Counted from the stretch's first letter, positions 16,236 through 25,512 are shown. The stretch is DNA of 64,000 nt from Agromyces albus (GCF_030815405.1 NZ_JAUSWX010000001.1:3224001-3288000), one strand, 5' to 3'. Translations and numbers: made by a program. Notes: generated by a model from the letters alone, not told the origin.

Positions 16236-18320
16236 CTACGCGGCCGGCTCGAGCTCCTTCGCCACGAGCGTCAGCACGTCGTATGACGCCACGAGCTCGT
16301 CGTTCTGGTTGCGCAGCACCGCGTCCCAGCGCACCTCACCGTAGTCGTCGGTCTCGCGCGGCGTGATCTGCTTCGCCGTGAGCTCGACACGGATCGAGTC
16401 GCCCGGCGACACTGGCGTCACGAACCGCAGGTTCTCGAGGCCCGAGTTCGCGAGCACGGGGCCCGGCGCCGCATCCACGAAGAGACCGGCCGCCCACGAG
16501 ACGAGCAGGTAGCCGTGCGCGACACGGCCGGGGAAGAACGGGTTCGCGGATGCCGCGGCCTCATCCATATGTGCATAGAACCTGTCGCCCGTGAAGGCCG
16601 CGAACGTCTCGATGTCCTCGAGCGTCACGGCGCGCGATCCCGACACGATCTGATCGCCGATCTTCAACTCGGCAAGCGACTTGCGGAACGGGTGCTCGCC
16701 GCCCGACCGCGCAGCCGCGCCCTGGTGCCACACGCCCGTGAGCGCCGTGAGCATCTCGGGAGAGCCCTGCACGGCTGTTCGCTGCATGTGGTGGAGCACC
16801 GCACGGATGCCGCCGAGCTCCTCGCCGCCGCCGGCGCGCCCGGGCCCGCCGTGCACGAGGTGCGGCACAGGTGAACCGTGACCGGTCGAGGATCGCGCAT
16901 CATCGCGATCGAGGAACAGCACGCGCCCGTTGTAGGCGGCGATGCCGCTCGCGAGCCGCATCGCGACCTCGGGGTCGTGGGTCGCGACGCTCGTGACGAG
17001 CGAGCCGCCGCCGCGCGCGACGAGCGCGGACGCCTCGTCGAGCGAGGAGTAGCCGATGATCGACGCGACCGGTCCGAAAGCCTCGACCTCGTGCACGGCC
17101 GCCGCCGTGGCATCCGCGAAGCGCAGCAGCATGGGCGCGACGAAGGCGCCGTCGGAGGCCACGCTCGCGTTGCCATGGGCGAGCGTCACCGTCGGGGCAT
17201 CCGTCGATCCGATGACGAGCTCGCCACCCGCCTCCGTGAGCTTGCCGACCTGGCGCAGCACCTCCTCCTGCTGCGTCTTCGAGGCGAGCGGGCCCATGGT
17301 GACGCCCTCGGCACGTGGGTCGCCGAGCACCACGCGCTCGGCGATGCGGGCGCGCACCGCTTCGATCACGTCGTCGACGGATGCGTCGGGCACGATCGCG
17401 CGACGGATCGCCGTGCACTTCTGCCCCGCCTTCGACGTCATCTCGACGACGAGCTGCTTGACGTACGCGTCGAACTCCGGAGTGCCCGCGACAGCGTCGG
17501 TGCCAAGCACGCTCGCGTTGATCGAGTCGGTCTCGACCGTGAACCGAACGCCGCCGGTCTGCACCGACTCGTGCGTGCGCAGCCACTCGGCCGTCGAGGC
17601 GGATCCGGTGAAGGCCACGAGGTCGCCGAGCCGCAAGTGGTCGAAGAGGTCGGGCACGCTGCCCGAGACGAGCTGCAGGGAGCCCTCCGGCAACAGGCCC
17701 GACTCGACGAGGATGCGCACGTACCCCTCGGCGACGTAGCCCGTCGGCGTCGCGGGCTTCACGAGCGTCGGCATGCCCGCGAGGAAGGCGGGCGCGAACT
17801 TCTCGAGCGAACCCCACACGGGGAAGTTGAACGCGTTGATCTGCACGGCCACGCCAGGCAGGCGTGTATAGATATGCCGTCCGAGGAATGAGCCGTCTTT
17901 CGAGAGGCTCTCGACGGCGCCGTCGACGTAGACGTGACTGTTCGGCAGCTCGCGGCGACCCTTCGACGAGTAGGTGAAGAGCACCCCGATGCCGCCGTCG
18001 ATGTCGACCCACGAGTCCTGCTGCGTCGCGCCCGAGCGCACGGAGAGCTCGTAGAGCTCGGGCTTGCGCTCGGAGAGCGCAACCGCCATCTGCTTGAGCA
18101 ACACGGCACGCTGGTGGAACGTGAGCTCGCCGAGGCTCGCCTGCCCGACCGTGCGCGCATACTCGAGCGCTCCGGCGAGGTCGAGTCCCTCGGTGCTCAC
18201 GCGAGCGACGAGCTCGCCCGTCGACGCGTCGCGCACCTCTTGGGCCGATGCGGATGCGCCGGCTGCGGCATCCGGCGCCCACCATTCGCCCTTCACGTAG
18301 CTCGGCAGGATCTCGGTCAT
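16236..18320 (-). CDS. paaZ: Oxepin-CoA hydrolase / 3-oxo-5,6-dehydrosuberyl-CoA semialdehyde dehydrogenase PaaZ
   Basis: A 694-residue bifunctional enzyme that opens the oxepin ring and oxidises the resulting aldehyde. The N-terminal aldehyde dehydrogenase domain has the catalytic Cys in KAGQKCTAIRR (~residue 300) and a Glu in FTVETDSINASV. The C-terminal MaoC-type hydratase domain has DRFYAHMDE and FFPGRVAHGYL (~590). Length matches E. coli PaaZ (681). The ATG at 18320 follows AAAGGAAC. It is the last gene of the paaJ-paaF-paaH-paaZ operon, 17 bp after paaH. Confidence 0.95.
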   Translation of the reverse strand: MTEILPSYVKGEWWAPDAAAGASASAQEVRDASTGELVARVSTEGLDLAGALEYARTVGQASLGELTFHQRAVLLKQMAVALSERKPELYELSVRSGATQQDSWVDIDGGIGVLFTYSSKGRRELPNSHVYVDGAVESLSKDGSFLGRHIYTRLPGVAVQINAFNFPVWGSLEKFAPAFLAGMPTLVKPATPTGYVAEGYVRILVESGLLPEGSLQLVSGSVPDLFDHLRLGDLVAFTGSASTAEWLRTHESVQTGGVRFTVETDSINASVLGTDAVAGTPEFDAYVKQLVVEMTSKAGQKCTAIRRAIVPDASVDDVIEAVRARIAERVVLGDPRAEGVTMGPLASKTQQEEVLRQVGKLTEAGGELVIGSTDAPTVTLAHGNASVASDGAFVAPMLLRFADATAAAVHEVEAFGPVASIIGYSSLDEASALVARGGGSLVTSVATHDPEVAMRLASGIAAYNGRVLFLDRDDARSSTGHGSPVPHLVHGGPGRAGGGEELGGIRAVLHHMQRTAVQGSPEMLTALTGVWHQGAAARSGGEHPFRKSLAELKIGDQIVSGSRAVTLEDIETFAAFTGDRFYAHMDEAAASANPFFPGRVAHGYLLVSWAAGLFVDAAPGPVLANSGLENLRFVTPVSPGDSIRVELTAKQITPRETDDYGEVRWDAVLRNQNDELVASYDVLTLVAKELEPAA

Positions 18321-18337
18321 CGGTGTTCCTTTCACGT

Positions 18338-19285
18338 TCACGGCGCGTCCCACAGGTAGAAGCCCTCGCCGGTCTTGCGGCCGAGCTTGCCCTCGGCGAC
18401 CATCCGGCGCAGCAGCGCGGGCGGCGCGAAGCGCTCACCGAGCGAGTTCGAGAGGTACTCGGCGATGCCGAGGCGCACGTCGAGCCCCACGATGTCGGTG
18501 AGGCGCAGCGGGCCGAGCGGATGCTTGTAGCCGAGCGTCATCGCCGCGTCGATGTCCTCCGCGCTCGCGACACCGTCTTCGAGCATCCGGATCGCCTCGA
18601 GCCCGAGCGCGACGCCCAGGCGGCTCGACGCGAAGCCGGGGGCATCCGCGACGACGATCGGGGTCTTGCCGATCGCGTGCACCCATTCGCGCGCCTCGGC
18701 GACGAGGGTGCCGTCGGTCGCCTCGCCGCGCACGATCTCGACGAGCGTCGACGCCGGCACGGGGTTGAAGAAGTGCATGCCGAGGAATCGGCCGGGTCGA
18801 TCGAGGAGCGCGGCGAGCTGGTCGATCGAGATCGATGAGGTGTTCGACGCGAGCGCCGCGTGGGGGCCGAGCACGAACTCGACGCGAGTGAGCGCGTCGA
18901 TCTTCAGCTCGAGGTCTTCGGGCACGGCTTCGATCACGAGGGCGCAGCGCGCGAAGTCGGCGACCTCGGTGCTCGTGGCGAAGCGCGAGGCGACGACGGC
19001 CGAGCTCTCGTCGATGGTGCCTCGGGCGATGGATGCCTCGACGGACTCGCGCACGCGACCGACGGCCGCACTCGCGGCATCCGCATCGCGCTCGACCACC
19101 GTGACGCGTGAGCCCGCGACGAGGAACGCGTGCGCGATTCCCGCGCCCATGCGTCCGCCGCCGAGCACCCCGACATCCCCCGGCACGCCCGGCACCCTCG
19201 CCTCCGCCTCCGGTGGTTGAGTGGCGCCCGGGGCAGCCGGCCGCGAATCGAAACCACCCTGCGCACCCTCCCGCTCCTCGCTCAC
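18338..19285 (-). CDS. paaH: 3-hydroxyacyl-CoA dehydrogenase PaaH
   Basis: A 315-residue NAD-dependent dehydrogenase that oxidises 3-hydroxyadipyl-CoA. The N-terminal Rossmann loop is GVLGGGRMGAGIAHAF after a ~38-residue proline-rich, probably disordered, extension. NTSSISIDQLA and MHFFNPVP (catalytic His) identify the family; the C-terminal domain ends with GRKTGEGFYLW. The GTG start overlaps the paaF stop as GTGA; a start closer to the Rossmann fold is possible. Confidence 0.92.
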   Translation of the reverse strand: MSEEREGAQGGFDSRPAAPGATQPPEAEARVPGVPGDVGVLGGGRMGAGIAHAFLVAGSRVTVVERDADAASAAVGRVRESVEASIARGTIDESSAVVASRFATSTEVADFARCALVIEAVPEDLELKIDALTRVEFVLGPHAALASNTSSISIDQLAALLDRPGRFLGMHFFNPVPASTLVEIVRGEATDGTLVAEAREWVHAIGKTPIVVADAPGFASSRLGVALGLEAIRMLEDGVASAEDIDAAMTLGYKHPLGPLRLTDIVGLDVRLGIAEYLSNSLGERFAPPALLRRMVAEGKLGRKTGEGFYLWDAP

Positions 19286-20058
19286 CGCTCCCGCTTCCTC
19301 TCCAGAAACTCGCTCATGCGCCGATACTTCTCCGGGCTCTCGAACAGCGCGGCCTGCGCCTCGAGGTCCTCTTCGGGGTGATCCGACCGCGCCGCGCGGA
19401 ACACCCGCTTCGTCGCGATCGTCGCCGCGCGGTCGTTCCGCGCGATGCGGTCGGCGATCACGTGCGCCGCGACGAGCAGCTCGTCGACCGGATGCACCGC
19501 GCTCACGAGCCCGATGGCGAGCGCCTCCTCGGCGTCGACCGTGCGCCCGGTGAGCAGCAGCTCGATCGCGCGCGCGTCGCCCACGATCTCCTTCAGGCGC
19601 CAGCTCGCCCCGGCCGCGGCGATGATGCCGAGCCCTGTCTCGGGGTTGCCGATCTTCGCCGACGACGTCGCGATGCGGATGTCGGCCGCGTAGGCGAGCT
19701 CGGCGCCGCCGCCGAGCGCGTAGCCGTCGATCGCAGCGATGACGGGCATGGGCAGTTCGGCCACGCGAATGAAGGCGCGGGCGTTGATGCCGGCGCGCGC
19801 GTCATCCGCTCTCCGTTCGCGGAGTTCGGCGATGTCGGCGCCCGACGCGAACACGCCGCCGCCGCCCGTCACGATGAGGGTGCGCGGGATCGCCTCGAGC
19901 TCGGCGCACAGCACGTGCAGCTCGTCGATCGTCGCCTGGTCGATCGCGTTGCGCACCGAGGGCCGATTGAGCGTCGCGACGACCCGGTCGTCGAACCGTT
20001 CGATGAGGATCGGGGCGTGGGGATCGTCGAACCGCCGCATCGGCGCCGGGTTGCTCAT
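19282..20058 (-). CDS. paaF: 2,3-dehydroadipyl-CoA hydratase PaaF (crotonase family)
   Basis: A 258-residue enoyl-CoA hydratase. The oxyanion-hole and catalytic segments GVFASGADIAEL, AIDGYALGGGAELAYAADIR (first Glu) and NPETGLGIIAAAGAS (second Glu) are present. In contrast to the paaG product at 5150, both catalytic acids are kept, which fits a hydratase. It begins inside the paaJ stop (ATGA) and ends inside the paaH start. The C-terminus RRMSEFLERKRER is typical. Confidence 0.88.
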   Translation of the reverse strand: MSNPAPMRRFDDPHAPILIERFDDRVVATLNRPSVRNAIDQATIDELHVLCAELEAIPRTLIVTGGGGVFASGADIAELRERRADDARAGINARAFIRVAELPMPVIAAIDGYALGGGAELAYAADIRIATSSAKIGNPETGLGIIAAAGASWRLKEIVGDARAIELLLTGRTVDAEEALAIGLVSAVHPVDELLVAAHVIADRIARNDRAATIATKRVFRAARSDHPEEDLEAQAALFESPEKYRRMSEFLERKRER

Positions 20059-21266
20059 GACACGCGCTCCACGATGAGCGCCGTGCCCTGGCCGACGCCG
20101 ACGCACATCGTCGCGAGCCCGTAGCGCGACCTCTCGCGCTCCATGCGGCCGAGCAGCGTGACGACGAGGCGTGCGCCCGAGGAGCCGAGCGGATGCCCCA
20201 GGGCGATCGCCCCGCCGTCGGCATTCACGAGCGCGGGGTCGAGCCCGAGCCGGCGCATCACGGCGATCGACTGGGTGGCGAACGCCTCGTTGAGTTCGAT
20301 CGAGCCGATCTCGTCGAGGTCGATCCCGGCGCGTTCGAGGGCCTTCTCGGTGGCGGGCACGGGCCCGAGGCCCATGATCTCGGGGGCGAGGCCCGCGCTC
20401 GTGCCGATGACCACGCGGGCACGAGGCGTGAGCCCGTAGCGCTCCACTGCCTCGCCGCTCGCCACGAGGATCGCGGATGCCCCGTCGTTCAGTGCGCTCG
20501 AATTGCCCGCCGTGACCACCGAGCCGCCCGGCACGACCGGTCGCAGTCCGGCGAGCACCTCGAGCGTCGTCTCCGGACGCGGACCCTCGTCGACGAGCAC
20601 CTCGCCGCGCGGGGTCTGCACGCCGACGATCTCGGGCTCGAAGCGTCCGCCCGCGATGGCGGCCAGGGCGCGCTGCTGCGAGCGCAGGGCGAACGCGTCC
20701 GCCTCCTCACGCGTGATCCCGTCGATGCGCGCGACCTCCTCGGCGGTCTCTGGCATGGAGTACGTCGCCTTGTCGCGCGCGAGCAGCTCGGGGTTCGGGA
20801 AGCGCCAGCCGATCGACGTGTCGTGCGTTGCGCCCGGCCGGGCCCACGCCTTCTCGGGCTTCGCCTGCACCCACGGCGCCCGCGTCATCGACTCGACGCC
20901 GCCGGCCACGATGAGATGCGAGTCACCGGCGCGGATCGCCTGCGCGGCCATCGTGATCGCCGACATGCTCGAGGCGCACAGGCGATTCACCGTGATGCCC
21001 GGCACCTCGTCGGGAAGCCCGGCGAGCAGCACCGCCATGCGTGCGACGTTGCGGTTGTCTTCCCCAGCCTGGTTGGCGGCGCCGAGGATGACCTCGTCGA
21101 TCGCGCCGAGTTCGCCCGCGAGATCGAGTTGCGCCCGCCGCACCACTTCGCCGACGACGAGCGCCGCGAGGTCATCGGGTCGCTCGCTTGCGAGCGCACC
21201 GCCGTAGCGCCCGACCGGAGTTCGCACTCCGCCGACGAGGTAGGCCTCCGCCTTGCTGCTGTTCAT
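20055..21266 (-). CDS. paaJ: 3-oxoadipyl-CoA thiolase PaaJ
   Basis: A 403-residue thiolase that cleaves 3-oxoadipyl-CoA to acetyl-CoA and succinyl-CoA, the last step of the pathway. Catalytic Cys in NRLCASSMSAI (~90), NEAFATQS, His in GGAIALGHPLGSSGAR and the second Cys in TMCVGVGQGTALI are all visible. The ATG at 21266 is used; a GTG two codons upstream (21272) is better placed for the GGAG at about 21280 and may be the real start. It is the first gene of paaJFHZ, about 90 bp after a PaaR-type operator. Confidence 0.93.
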   Translation of the reverse strand: MNSSKAEAYLVGGVRTPVGRYGGALASERPDDLAALVVGEVVRRAQLDLAGELGAIDEVILGAANQAGEDNRNVARMAVLLAGLPDEVPGITVNRLCASSMSAITMAAQAIRAGDSHLIVAGGVESMTRAPWVQAKPEKAWARPGATHDTSIGWRFPNPELLARDKATYSMPETAEEVARIDGITREEADAFALRSQQRALAAIAGGRFEPEIVGVQTPRGEVLVDEGPRPETTLEVLAGLRPVVPGGSVVTAGNSSALNDGASAILVASGEAVERYGLTPRARVVIGTSAGLAPEIMGLGPVPATEKALERAGIDLDEIGSIELNEAFATQSIAVMRRLGLDPALVNADGGAIALGHPLGSSGARLVVTLLGRMERERSRYGLATMCVGVGQGTALIVERVS

Positions 21267-21354
21267 GAACACTGCCACTCCTGACCGCACCGTCTGTAGT
21301 GGAACGCTGCACCCAGCGTAGGCGGGGGTTCGCGGCATCCGCACGCTCGGAATT

Positions 21355-21376
21355 AGTGACCGACCGTTCAGGAAGT
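21355..21376. promoter_or_regulatory. Second PaaR-type operator, upstream of paaJ
   Basis: The 22-bp site runs from AGTGACCGA to TTCAGGAAGT and matches the operator at 10031-10052 at 17 of 22 positions, including the core ACCGA-N-CGTTCAG. It lies in the promoter region of paaJFHZ. Its own two-fold symmetry is weaker than that of the first site. Confidence 0.65.
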
Positions 21377-21442
21377 AATTATGGCAAACGGATGCCCCGC
21401 GCGCCACTCGTGACCACGCGGGACGTGGTTTCGCCGCGATGC

Positions 21443-21448
21443 CAGAAT
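21443..21448 (+). promoter_or_regulatory. -10 element of a leaderless transcript
   Basis: CAGAAT ends six bases before the GTG at 21455, so the message would begin at or next to the start codon. No Shine-Dalgarno is present. Confidence 0.5.
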
Positions 21449-21454
21449 GATGCG

Positions 21455-22216
21455 GTGACCCTCGATCGCATCGCGTTGATCTCCGATGTCCACGGCAACC
21501 TCACGGCCCTCGAGGCCGTGCTCGCCGATATCGCGCATCGCGGAATCGATCGCATCATCAATCTCGGCGACACCGCCGGCAAGGGTCCGCGCGGCGAAGC
21601 GACGGTCGAGCGCTGCCGCCAGGCGTGCGAGACGAGCATCCGCGGCAACTGGGACGACTTCCTCCGCACCATCGGCGACGACGACCCGGAAGAGATGGTG
21701 TGGTGGCGCGACGAACTCTCGACCGAATCGCTCGCTTGGCTCGGCGCGCTGCCGCTGAGCCTCGACCTCGTGATGAGCGGGCGGCGCATCCGGCTCTTCC
21801 ACGCGTCCGCGGAGAGCCCGCACGTGCGTGTGCACTTCCAACACACCCCAGAGCAGTTCGCGGCCATGTTCCGCAACACCGAGATGACGGGCGACGGCCC
21901 CGAGCCCGACGTCGTCGGGTACGCAGACATCCACGACGCCTACGTCGAGTCCTTCGAGGGGCGCACGCTCTTCAACATCGGAAGCGTGGGCAACCCGCTC
22001 GACGAGCCGACGCCGTCGTACGTGGTCCTGGAAGGCGTGACGGATGCCGCGGCGCCGGCGCCGTTCGGAATCCAGTTCGTACGGGTGCCGTACGACATCG
22101 AGGCCGAAATCGCGGTCGCAGAACGGCTGCGGATGCCGCGGCGCGACGTCTGGGCAACGGAGCTGCGCACGGCGGTGTACCGCGGGAGACAGGCGTCATC
22201 TCTCACAGGTGGGTGA
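21455..22216 (+). CDS. Calcineurin-like metallophosphoesterase
   Basis: A 253-residue protein of the YfcE-like metallophosphoesterase group. Metal-binding motifs in order: ISDVHGNLTAL (D-x-H), NLGDTAGKGP (GD), IRGNWDD (GN-x-D in place of GNHD), and later GYADIHDAY and NIGSVGNPLD. It would hydrolyse phosphomonoesters or diesters; the substrate is unknown. The GTG start fits a leaderless message. It is a single gene, followed by a strong hairpin at 22253. Confidence 0.87.
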   Translation: MTLDRIALISDVHGNLTALEAVLADIAHRGIDRIINLGDTAGKGPRGEATVERCRQACETSIRGNWDDFLRTIGDDDPEEMVWWRDELSTESLAWLGALPLSLDLVMSGRRIRLFHASAESPHVRVHFQHTPEQFAAMFRNTEMTGDGPEPDVVGYADIHDAYVESFEGRTLFNIGSVGNPLDEPTPSYVVLEGVTDAAAPAPFGIQFVRVPYDIEAEIAVAERLRMPRRDVWATELRTAVYRGRQASSLTGG

Positions 22217-22252
22217 CCGACGTCAGGCGAGGAAGCTCCTCGGGCACATGAC

Positions 22253-22284
22253 GAAGGCCCGCATCCGGCAGGATGCGGGCCTTC
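22253..22284. terminator. Hairpin terminator between phosphoesterase and DEAD-box helicase genes
   Basis: A perfect 14-bp stem (GAAGGCCCGCATCC / GGATGCGGGCCTTC) with a four-base loop GGCA, placed between two convergent genes. It can serve both strands; no long T-run follows. Confidence 0.75.
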
Positions 22285-22285
22285 C

Positions 22286-22349
22286 CTCAGTGGATCAGCC
22301 GCTCAGTGGATCAGCCGCTCAGTGGATCAGCCGCTCAGTGGATCAGCCT
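22286..22349. repeat. Four tandem copies of a 16-bp unit
   Basis: The unit CTCAGTGGATCAGCCG is repeated at 22286, 22302, 22318 and 22334; the last copy differs at its final base. The array fills the space between the terminator hairpin and the stop codon of the helicase gene, so it belongs to the 3' end of that message. Confidence 0.9.
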
Positions 22350-24379
22350 CAGCCGGCGAGCTCGCCCGCCAGGTCGTCGCCGATGGAGACGCGCTGGAAG
22401 TCGACCTCGATCTCGGCGCGTTCGAGCAGCTCGGTCATGCGACGCTGACGCTGCTTCGGGATGAGCGTGACGACACGGCCCTCCTTGCCCGCGCGGCCGG
22501 TGCGGCCGGAGCGGTGCAGGTAGGTCTTGTACTCGTCGGGCGCGTCGGCCTGCACGACGAGGTCGATGTCGTCGACGTGGATGCCGCGGGCTGCGACATC
22601 CGTGGCCACCAGCACGTTCACGCGGCCGCTCGTGAGCTGCTGCAGGTTGCGCGTGCGGCGCGACTGGTTGAGGTCGCCGTGGAGGGACACTGCACGGATG
22701 CCGCGGTCCTCGAGGTGCTCGACGAGGTCGTCGGCGAACGCACGCGTGCGCGCGAAGACGAGGGTCTTGCCGTTGCGGTCCGCGAGCTTGGCGACGATGT
22801 CGCGCTTCTCGTGGTTCTCGATGATGAACACGCTGTGCGCGATCGTCGAGGACGCCTGGTCTTCGCCCGCCACCTCGTGCACGGCCGGATCGACGAGGAA
22901 CTCGTCGACGAGCGTGGCGACGCCCTTGTCGAGGGTCGCCGAGAAGAGCAGCTTCTGGCCACCCTTGGCGGTGTGGCGGAGGATGCGCTGCACCGGCTCG
23001 AGGAAGCCGAGGTCGCACATGTGGTCGGCCTCGTCGATGACCGTGATGACGACCTCGGAGAGGTCGAGTCGGCGCTGCTCGATGAGGTCTTCGATGCGGC
23101 CCGGGGTGCCGATGACGATGTCGACACCGCGCTGGAGGGCGCCGACCTGGCGCTGCTGGGGCACGCCGCCGTAGATCTGCGTCGTGAAGAGGCCGACGCT
23201 CTGTGCGATCGGCTGCACCGTGCGGTCGATCTGGAGCGCGAGCTCACGGGTCGGCGCGAGGATGAGGGCGCGGGGCTTGCGGCCCATCTGGCGCTTGCCG
23301 CCGGCCTTGCCGCTGTCGGACCAGAGCTTCATGAGGCGCTCGACGGTGGGAGCACCGAAGGCGATGGTCTTGCCCGAACCGGTCTTGCCACGGCCGAGCA
23401 CGTCGCGACCCTCGAGCACGACCGGGATGGTCGCGGCCTGGATCGGGAACGGCGCGTCGGCACCGAGGTCTTTGAGCACGCGCACGACGTTGCCGCCGAG
23501 CCCGAGGTCGCCGAAGCTCACACCGTCGACCGCTTCAGCCTGGATGGCGTCGGCCTCGAGGCGCTCGAGCACGACGTCGTCGGCCCGATCGAAACGCTCG
23601 CCGGGCTGCTTGGCGGGGTAGAAGCTCGACTCGCGACGCTCGGACGGCTTGAAGCCGGCACGGTCGGAGTCACGGCGCGGCGCACGGTCGTCACGGTCGT
23701 ACGAACGAGCGGGCCGGTCGGCGCGATCGAACGAGCGCGCGGGGCGGTCGGCGCGATCGAACGAGCGGGCAGGGCGGTCGGCACGATCGAACGAGCGGGC
23801 AGGGCGGTCGGCGTGGTCGCGACGAGGCGCGCGGTCATCGCGGTCGTGCGAACGCGGGGCGCGGTCGGGGCGATCGTAGGAGCCCGCCGGGCGGTCCTTG
23901 CGATCGAACGAACGAGCCGGGCGGTCGCCCTGGTCGCGACGCGGTGCGCGGTCGTCGTACGAACGAGCGGGGCGGTCGCCGCGGTCGTTCGAGCGCGGGG
24001 CGCGGTCGTCGTAGGAGCGGGCGGGGCGCTCGGCGCGGTCGTATGAACGGGGTGCGCGGTCGTTGCGGTCGTTCGAGCGGGGCGCGCGGTCGTCGCGGTC
24101 GGTTCGACGCGCGGGGCGCTCGGCGGCGGGCTCGCGACCCTCGCGCTCGGCGCGGTGCGGTGCGCGACCGGTGGCCACGCGCTCTTCAGCCGACCAGCGC
24201 GCCTTGCGAGGAGCCTCCTCCTCGGCGGGACGGTAGCCGCGGTGTCCGGCGCTGCGCGAGCCGGGCTTCGAGGCTCCGGCACCGGTGTGGCGCACGGGTC
24301 CCTTGTGTCCGCCCTTCGCGTACGAGGGATCGAAGTTCTTGGCTGGCCTACCGCCAGCGGGCTTCTTGTTCTTGGGCAT
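22349..24379 (-). CDS. DEAD-box ATP-dependent RNA helicase with basic repeat N-terminus
   Basis: A 676-residue RNA helicase. The helicase core carries motif [24 protein letters not shown], the DEAD box as [11 protein letters not shown], and motif [15 protein letters not shown]. The first ~250 residues are disordered and built of short Arg/Asp-rich repeats ([19 protein letters not shown]), which probably bind RNA and may favour condensates. Such proteins act in ribosome assembly and RNA decay in the cold. The ATG at 24379 follows AGGAAG. The upstream 255-bp gap to the acetyltransferase gene contains only a short GC hairpin (around 24413-24427) and a possible distant -10 (TATTCT on the minus strand near 24571), which would give a long leader. 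Confidence 0.92.
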   Translation of the reverse strand: MPKNKKPAGGRPAKNFDPSYAKGGHKGPVRHTGAGASKPGSRSAGHRGYRPAEEEAPRKARWSAEERVATGRAPHRAEREGREPAAERPARRTDRDDRAPRSNDRNDRAPRSYDRAERPARSYDDRAPRSNDRGDRPARSYDDRAPRRDQGDRPARSFDRKDRPAGSYDRPDRAPRSHDRDDRAPRRDHADRPARSFDRADRPARSFDRADRPARSFDRADRPARSYDRDDRAPRRDSDRAGFKPSERRESSFYPAKQPGERFDRADDVVLERLEADAIQAEAVDGVSFGDLGLGGNVVRVLKDLGADAPFPIQAATIPVVLEGRDVLGRGKTGSGKTIAFGAPTVERLMKLWSDSGKAGGKRQMGRKPRALILAPTRELALQIDRTVQPIAQSVGLFTTQIYGGVPQQRQVGALQRGVDIVIGTPGRIEDLIEQRRLDLSEVVITVIDEADHMCDLGFLEPVQRILRHTAKGGQKLLFSATLDKGVATLVDEFLVDPAVHEVAGEDQASSTIAHSVFIIENHEKRDIVAKLADRNGKTLVFARTRAFADDLVEHLEDRGIRAVSLHGDLNQSRRTRNLQQLTSGRVNVLVATDVAARGIHVDDIDLVVQADAPDEYKTYLHRSGRTGRAGKEGRVVTLIPKQRQRRMTELLERAEIEVDFQRVSIGDDLAGELAG
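23728..23817 (-). repeat. Three 30-bp in-frame repeats in the helicase N-terminus
   Basis: Units beginning at 23728, 23758 and 23788 (cgaacgagcg…gat) encode repeated [10 protein letters not shown] decapeptides. More diverged copies flank them. Such arrays can change copy number. Confidence 0.8.
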
Positions 24380-24634
24380 GATGACTTCCTGGGTTGTACT
24401 TGAGTACATGGCAGCGCCTGCGGGCGCAGCACACTGAGAACCCGGAACATCGTCGACCGGGGCCGTTCACATACGGTGACTATCCACAGCTGATTGCTGC
24501 GAAACCGGCCCTCAAGACTCACAAACCCATCCGCGCACAGCGCGGTGTCCAGAACCGACCGTCTCAGAATAGCGGATGTCGCTGGGAGAACGCCCGCACG
24601 CGGCATCCGACGCGGAGAGGCAAGGGAGAAGCGC

Positions 24635-25243
24635 ATGACAGATCGGCACGACGAGGTACTCGAGAGAATTCGACGGGGCCTGCTCTACACGGAATCGGAG
24701 GCCTCCTTCCAGAACCCACGACGCCGCGCCGACCTGATCTTCGACTACAACCGGACGCGTCCGAGCGACACCGAACGGCGCCGAGCACTCCTCGAGGCGA
24801 TTCTCGGCTCGGTCGGTGCCCGCACCGTGCTGCTCTCCCCGTTCCACGCGGGTTTCGGGAGCAACGTCCACATCGGCGACGACTTCTTCGGCAACGTCAA
24901 CCTCACCTTCGTCGATGACGTCGAGATCCGTATCGGCAACGGGGTCATGATCGCGCCGAGCGTCACGCTGACGACGACGGGGCATCCGGTCCACCCCGAC
25001 TTGCGCGTCGACTTCCGACGGTTCTCCGAACCCATCGTCATCGAGGACAAGGTCTGGATCGGCAGCAACGTCGTCGTGCTTCCCGGCGTCACGATCGGAT
25101 ACGGCGCCGTCATCGGCGCCGGCAGTGTCGTGACCCGCGACATCCCACCGATGACCGTCGCCGTCGGGACCCCATGCCGAGTGGTTCGGCGGGTCACCGA
25201 CAACGACCTCAACCCGGGGCGTGCCGAGATCGACCGTTACTGA
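24635..25243 (+). CDS. Maltose/galactoside O-acetyltransferase-like (hexapeptide repeat) protein
   Basis: A 202-residue acetyl-CoA-dependent sugar O-acetyltransferase of the LacA/Maa/NodL group. The N-terminal helical domain ends with FHAGFGSNVHIGDDFFGNVN, followed by left-handed beta-helix hexapeptides (VEIRIGNGVMIAPSV; VWIGSNVVVLPGVTIGYGAV; IGAGSVVTRDIP). The catalytic His is in TTTGHPVHPD. ATG after AAGGGAGAA. It appears as a single gene; the acceptor sugar cannot be told from sequence. Confidence 0.88.
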   Translation: MTDRHDEVLERIRRGLLYTESEASFQNPRRRADLIFDYNRTRPSDTERRRALLEAILGSVGARTVLLSPFHAGFGSNVHIGDDFFGNVNLTFVDDVEIRIGNGVMIAPSVTLTTTGHPVHPDLRVDFRRFSEPIVIEDKVWIGSNVVVLPGVTIGYGAVIGAGSVVTRDIPPMTVAVGTPCRVVRRVTDNDLNPGRAEIDRY

Positions 25244-25317
25244 CCCGCCGGTAGCCGTGAGCGAGCCGACGGCGTAGCGTCGCACGCATCAGCGAAGAAG
25301 CAGAAGGAGCAGCAGCC

Positions 25318-25512
25318 ATGACCGATCCGAATCTGCCGAACCCGGATCCAACCGATCCGAACCTGCCGTACCCCGACCCCACGAATCCGAACCCCGTACC
25401 CACGAGGCCCGAGCCCGTCGAGCCAGGGCCGGCAGGGCCCGAGGAGCCACTGGCGCCCAATCCCGAGGAGCCGCTCGCGCCGAACCCCGAGGAGCCGCTC
25501 ACCCCGATGTAA
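25318..25512 (+). CDS. Proline-rich repeat peptide (64 aa)
   Basis: A small proline-, glutamate- and asparagine-rich protein made of short repeats: DPNLPNPDPT / DPNLPYPDPT, then PEEPLAPN twice. No signal peptide or membrane helix. The start is well supported by AAGGAG (25304-25309) with an eight-base spacer, and TAGCGT (25275-25280) may be the -10. I do not recognise a family; it may be a disordered binding peptide. Confidence 0.6.
   Translation: MTDPNLPNPDPTDPNLPYPDPTNPNPVPTRPEPVEPGPAGPEEPLAPNPEEPLAPNPEEPLTPM

Noticed and set aside
22286..22349. CRISPR-like array
   Set aside because: Units are directly adjacent with no spacers and only 16 bp long; there are no cas genes.
22322..24046. Plus-strand frame of 574 codons opposite the DEAD-box helicase
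   Set aside because: It is antisense to all helicase motifs; the repeats it shows are those of the helicase N-terminus.
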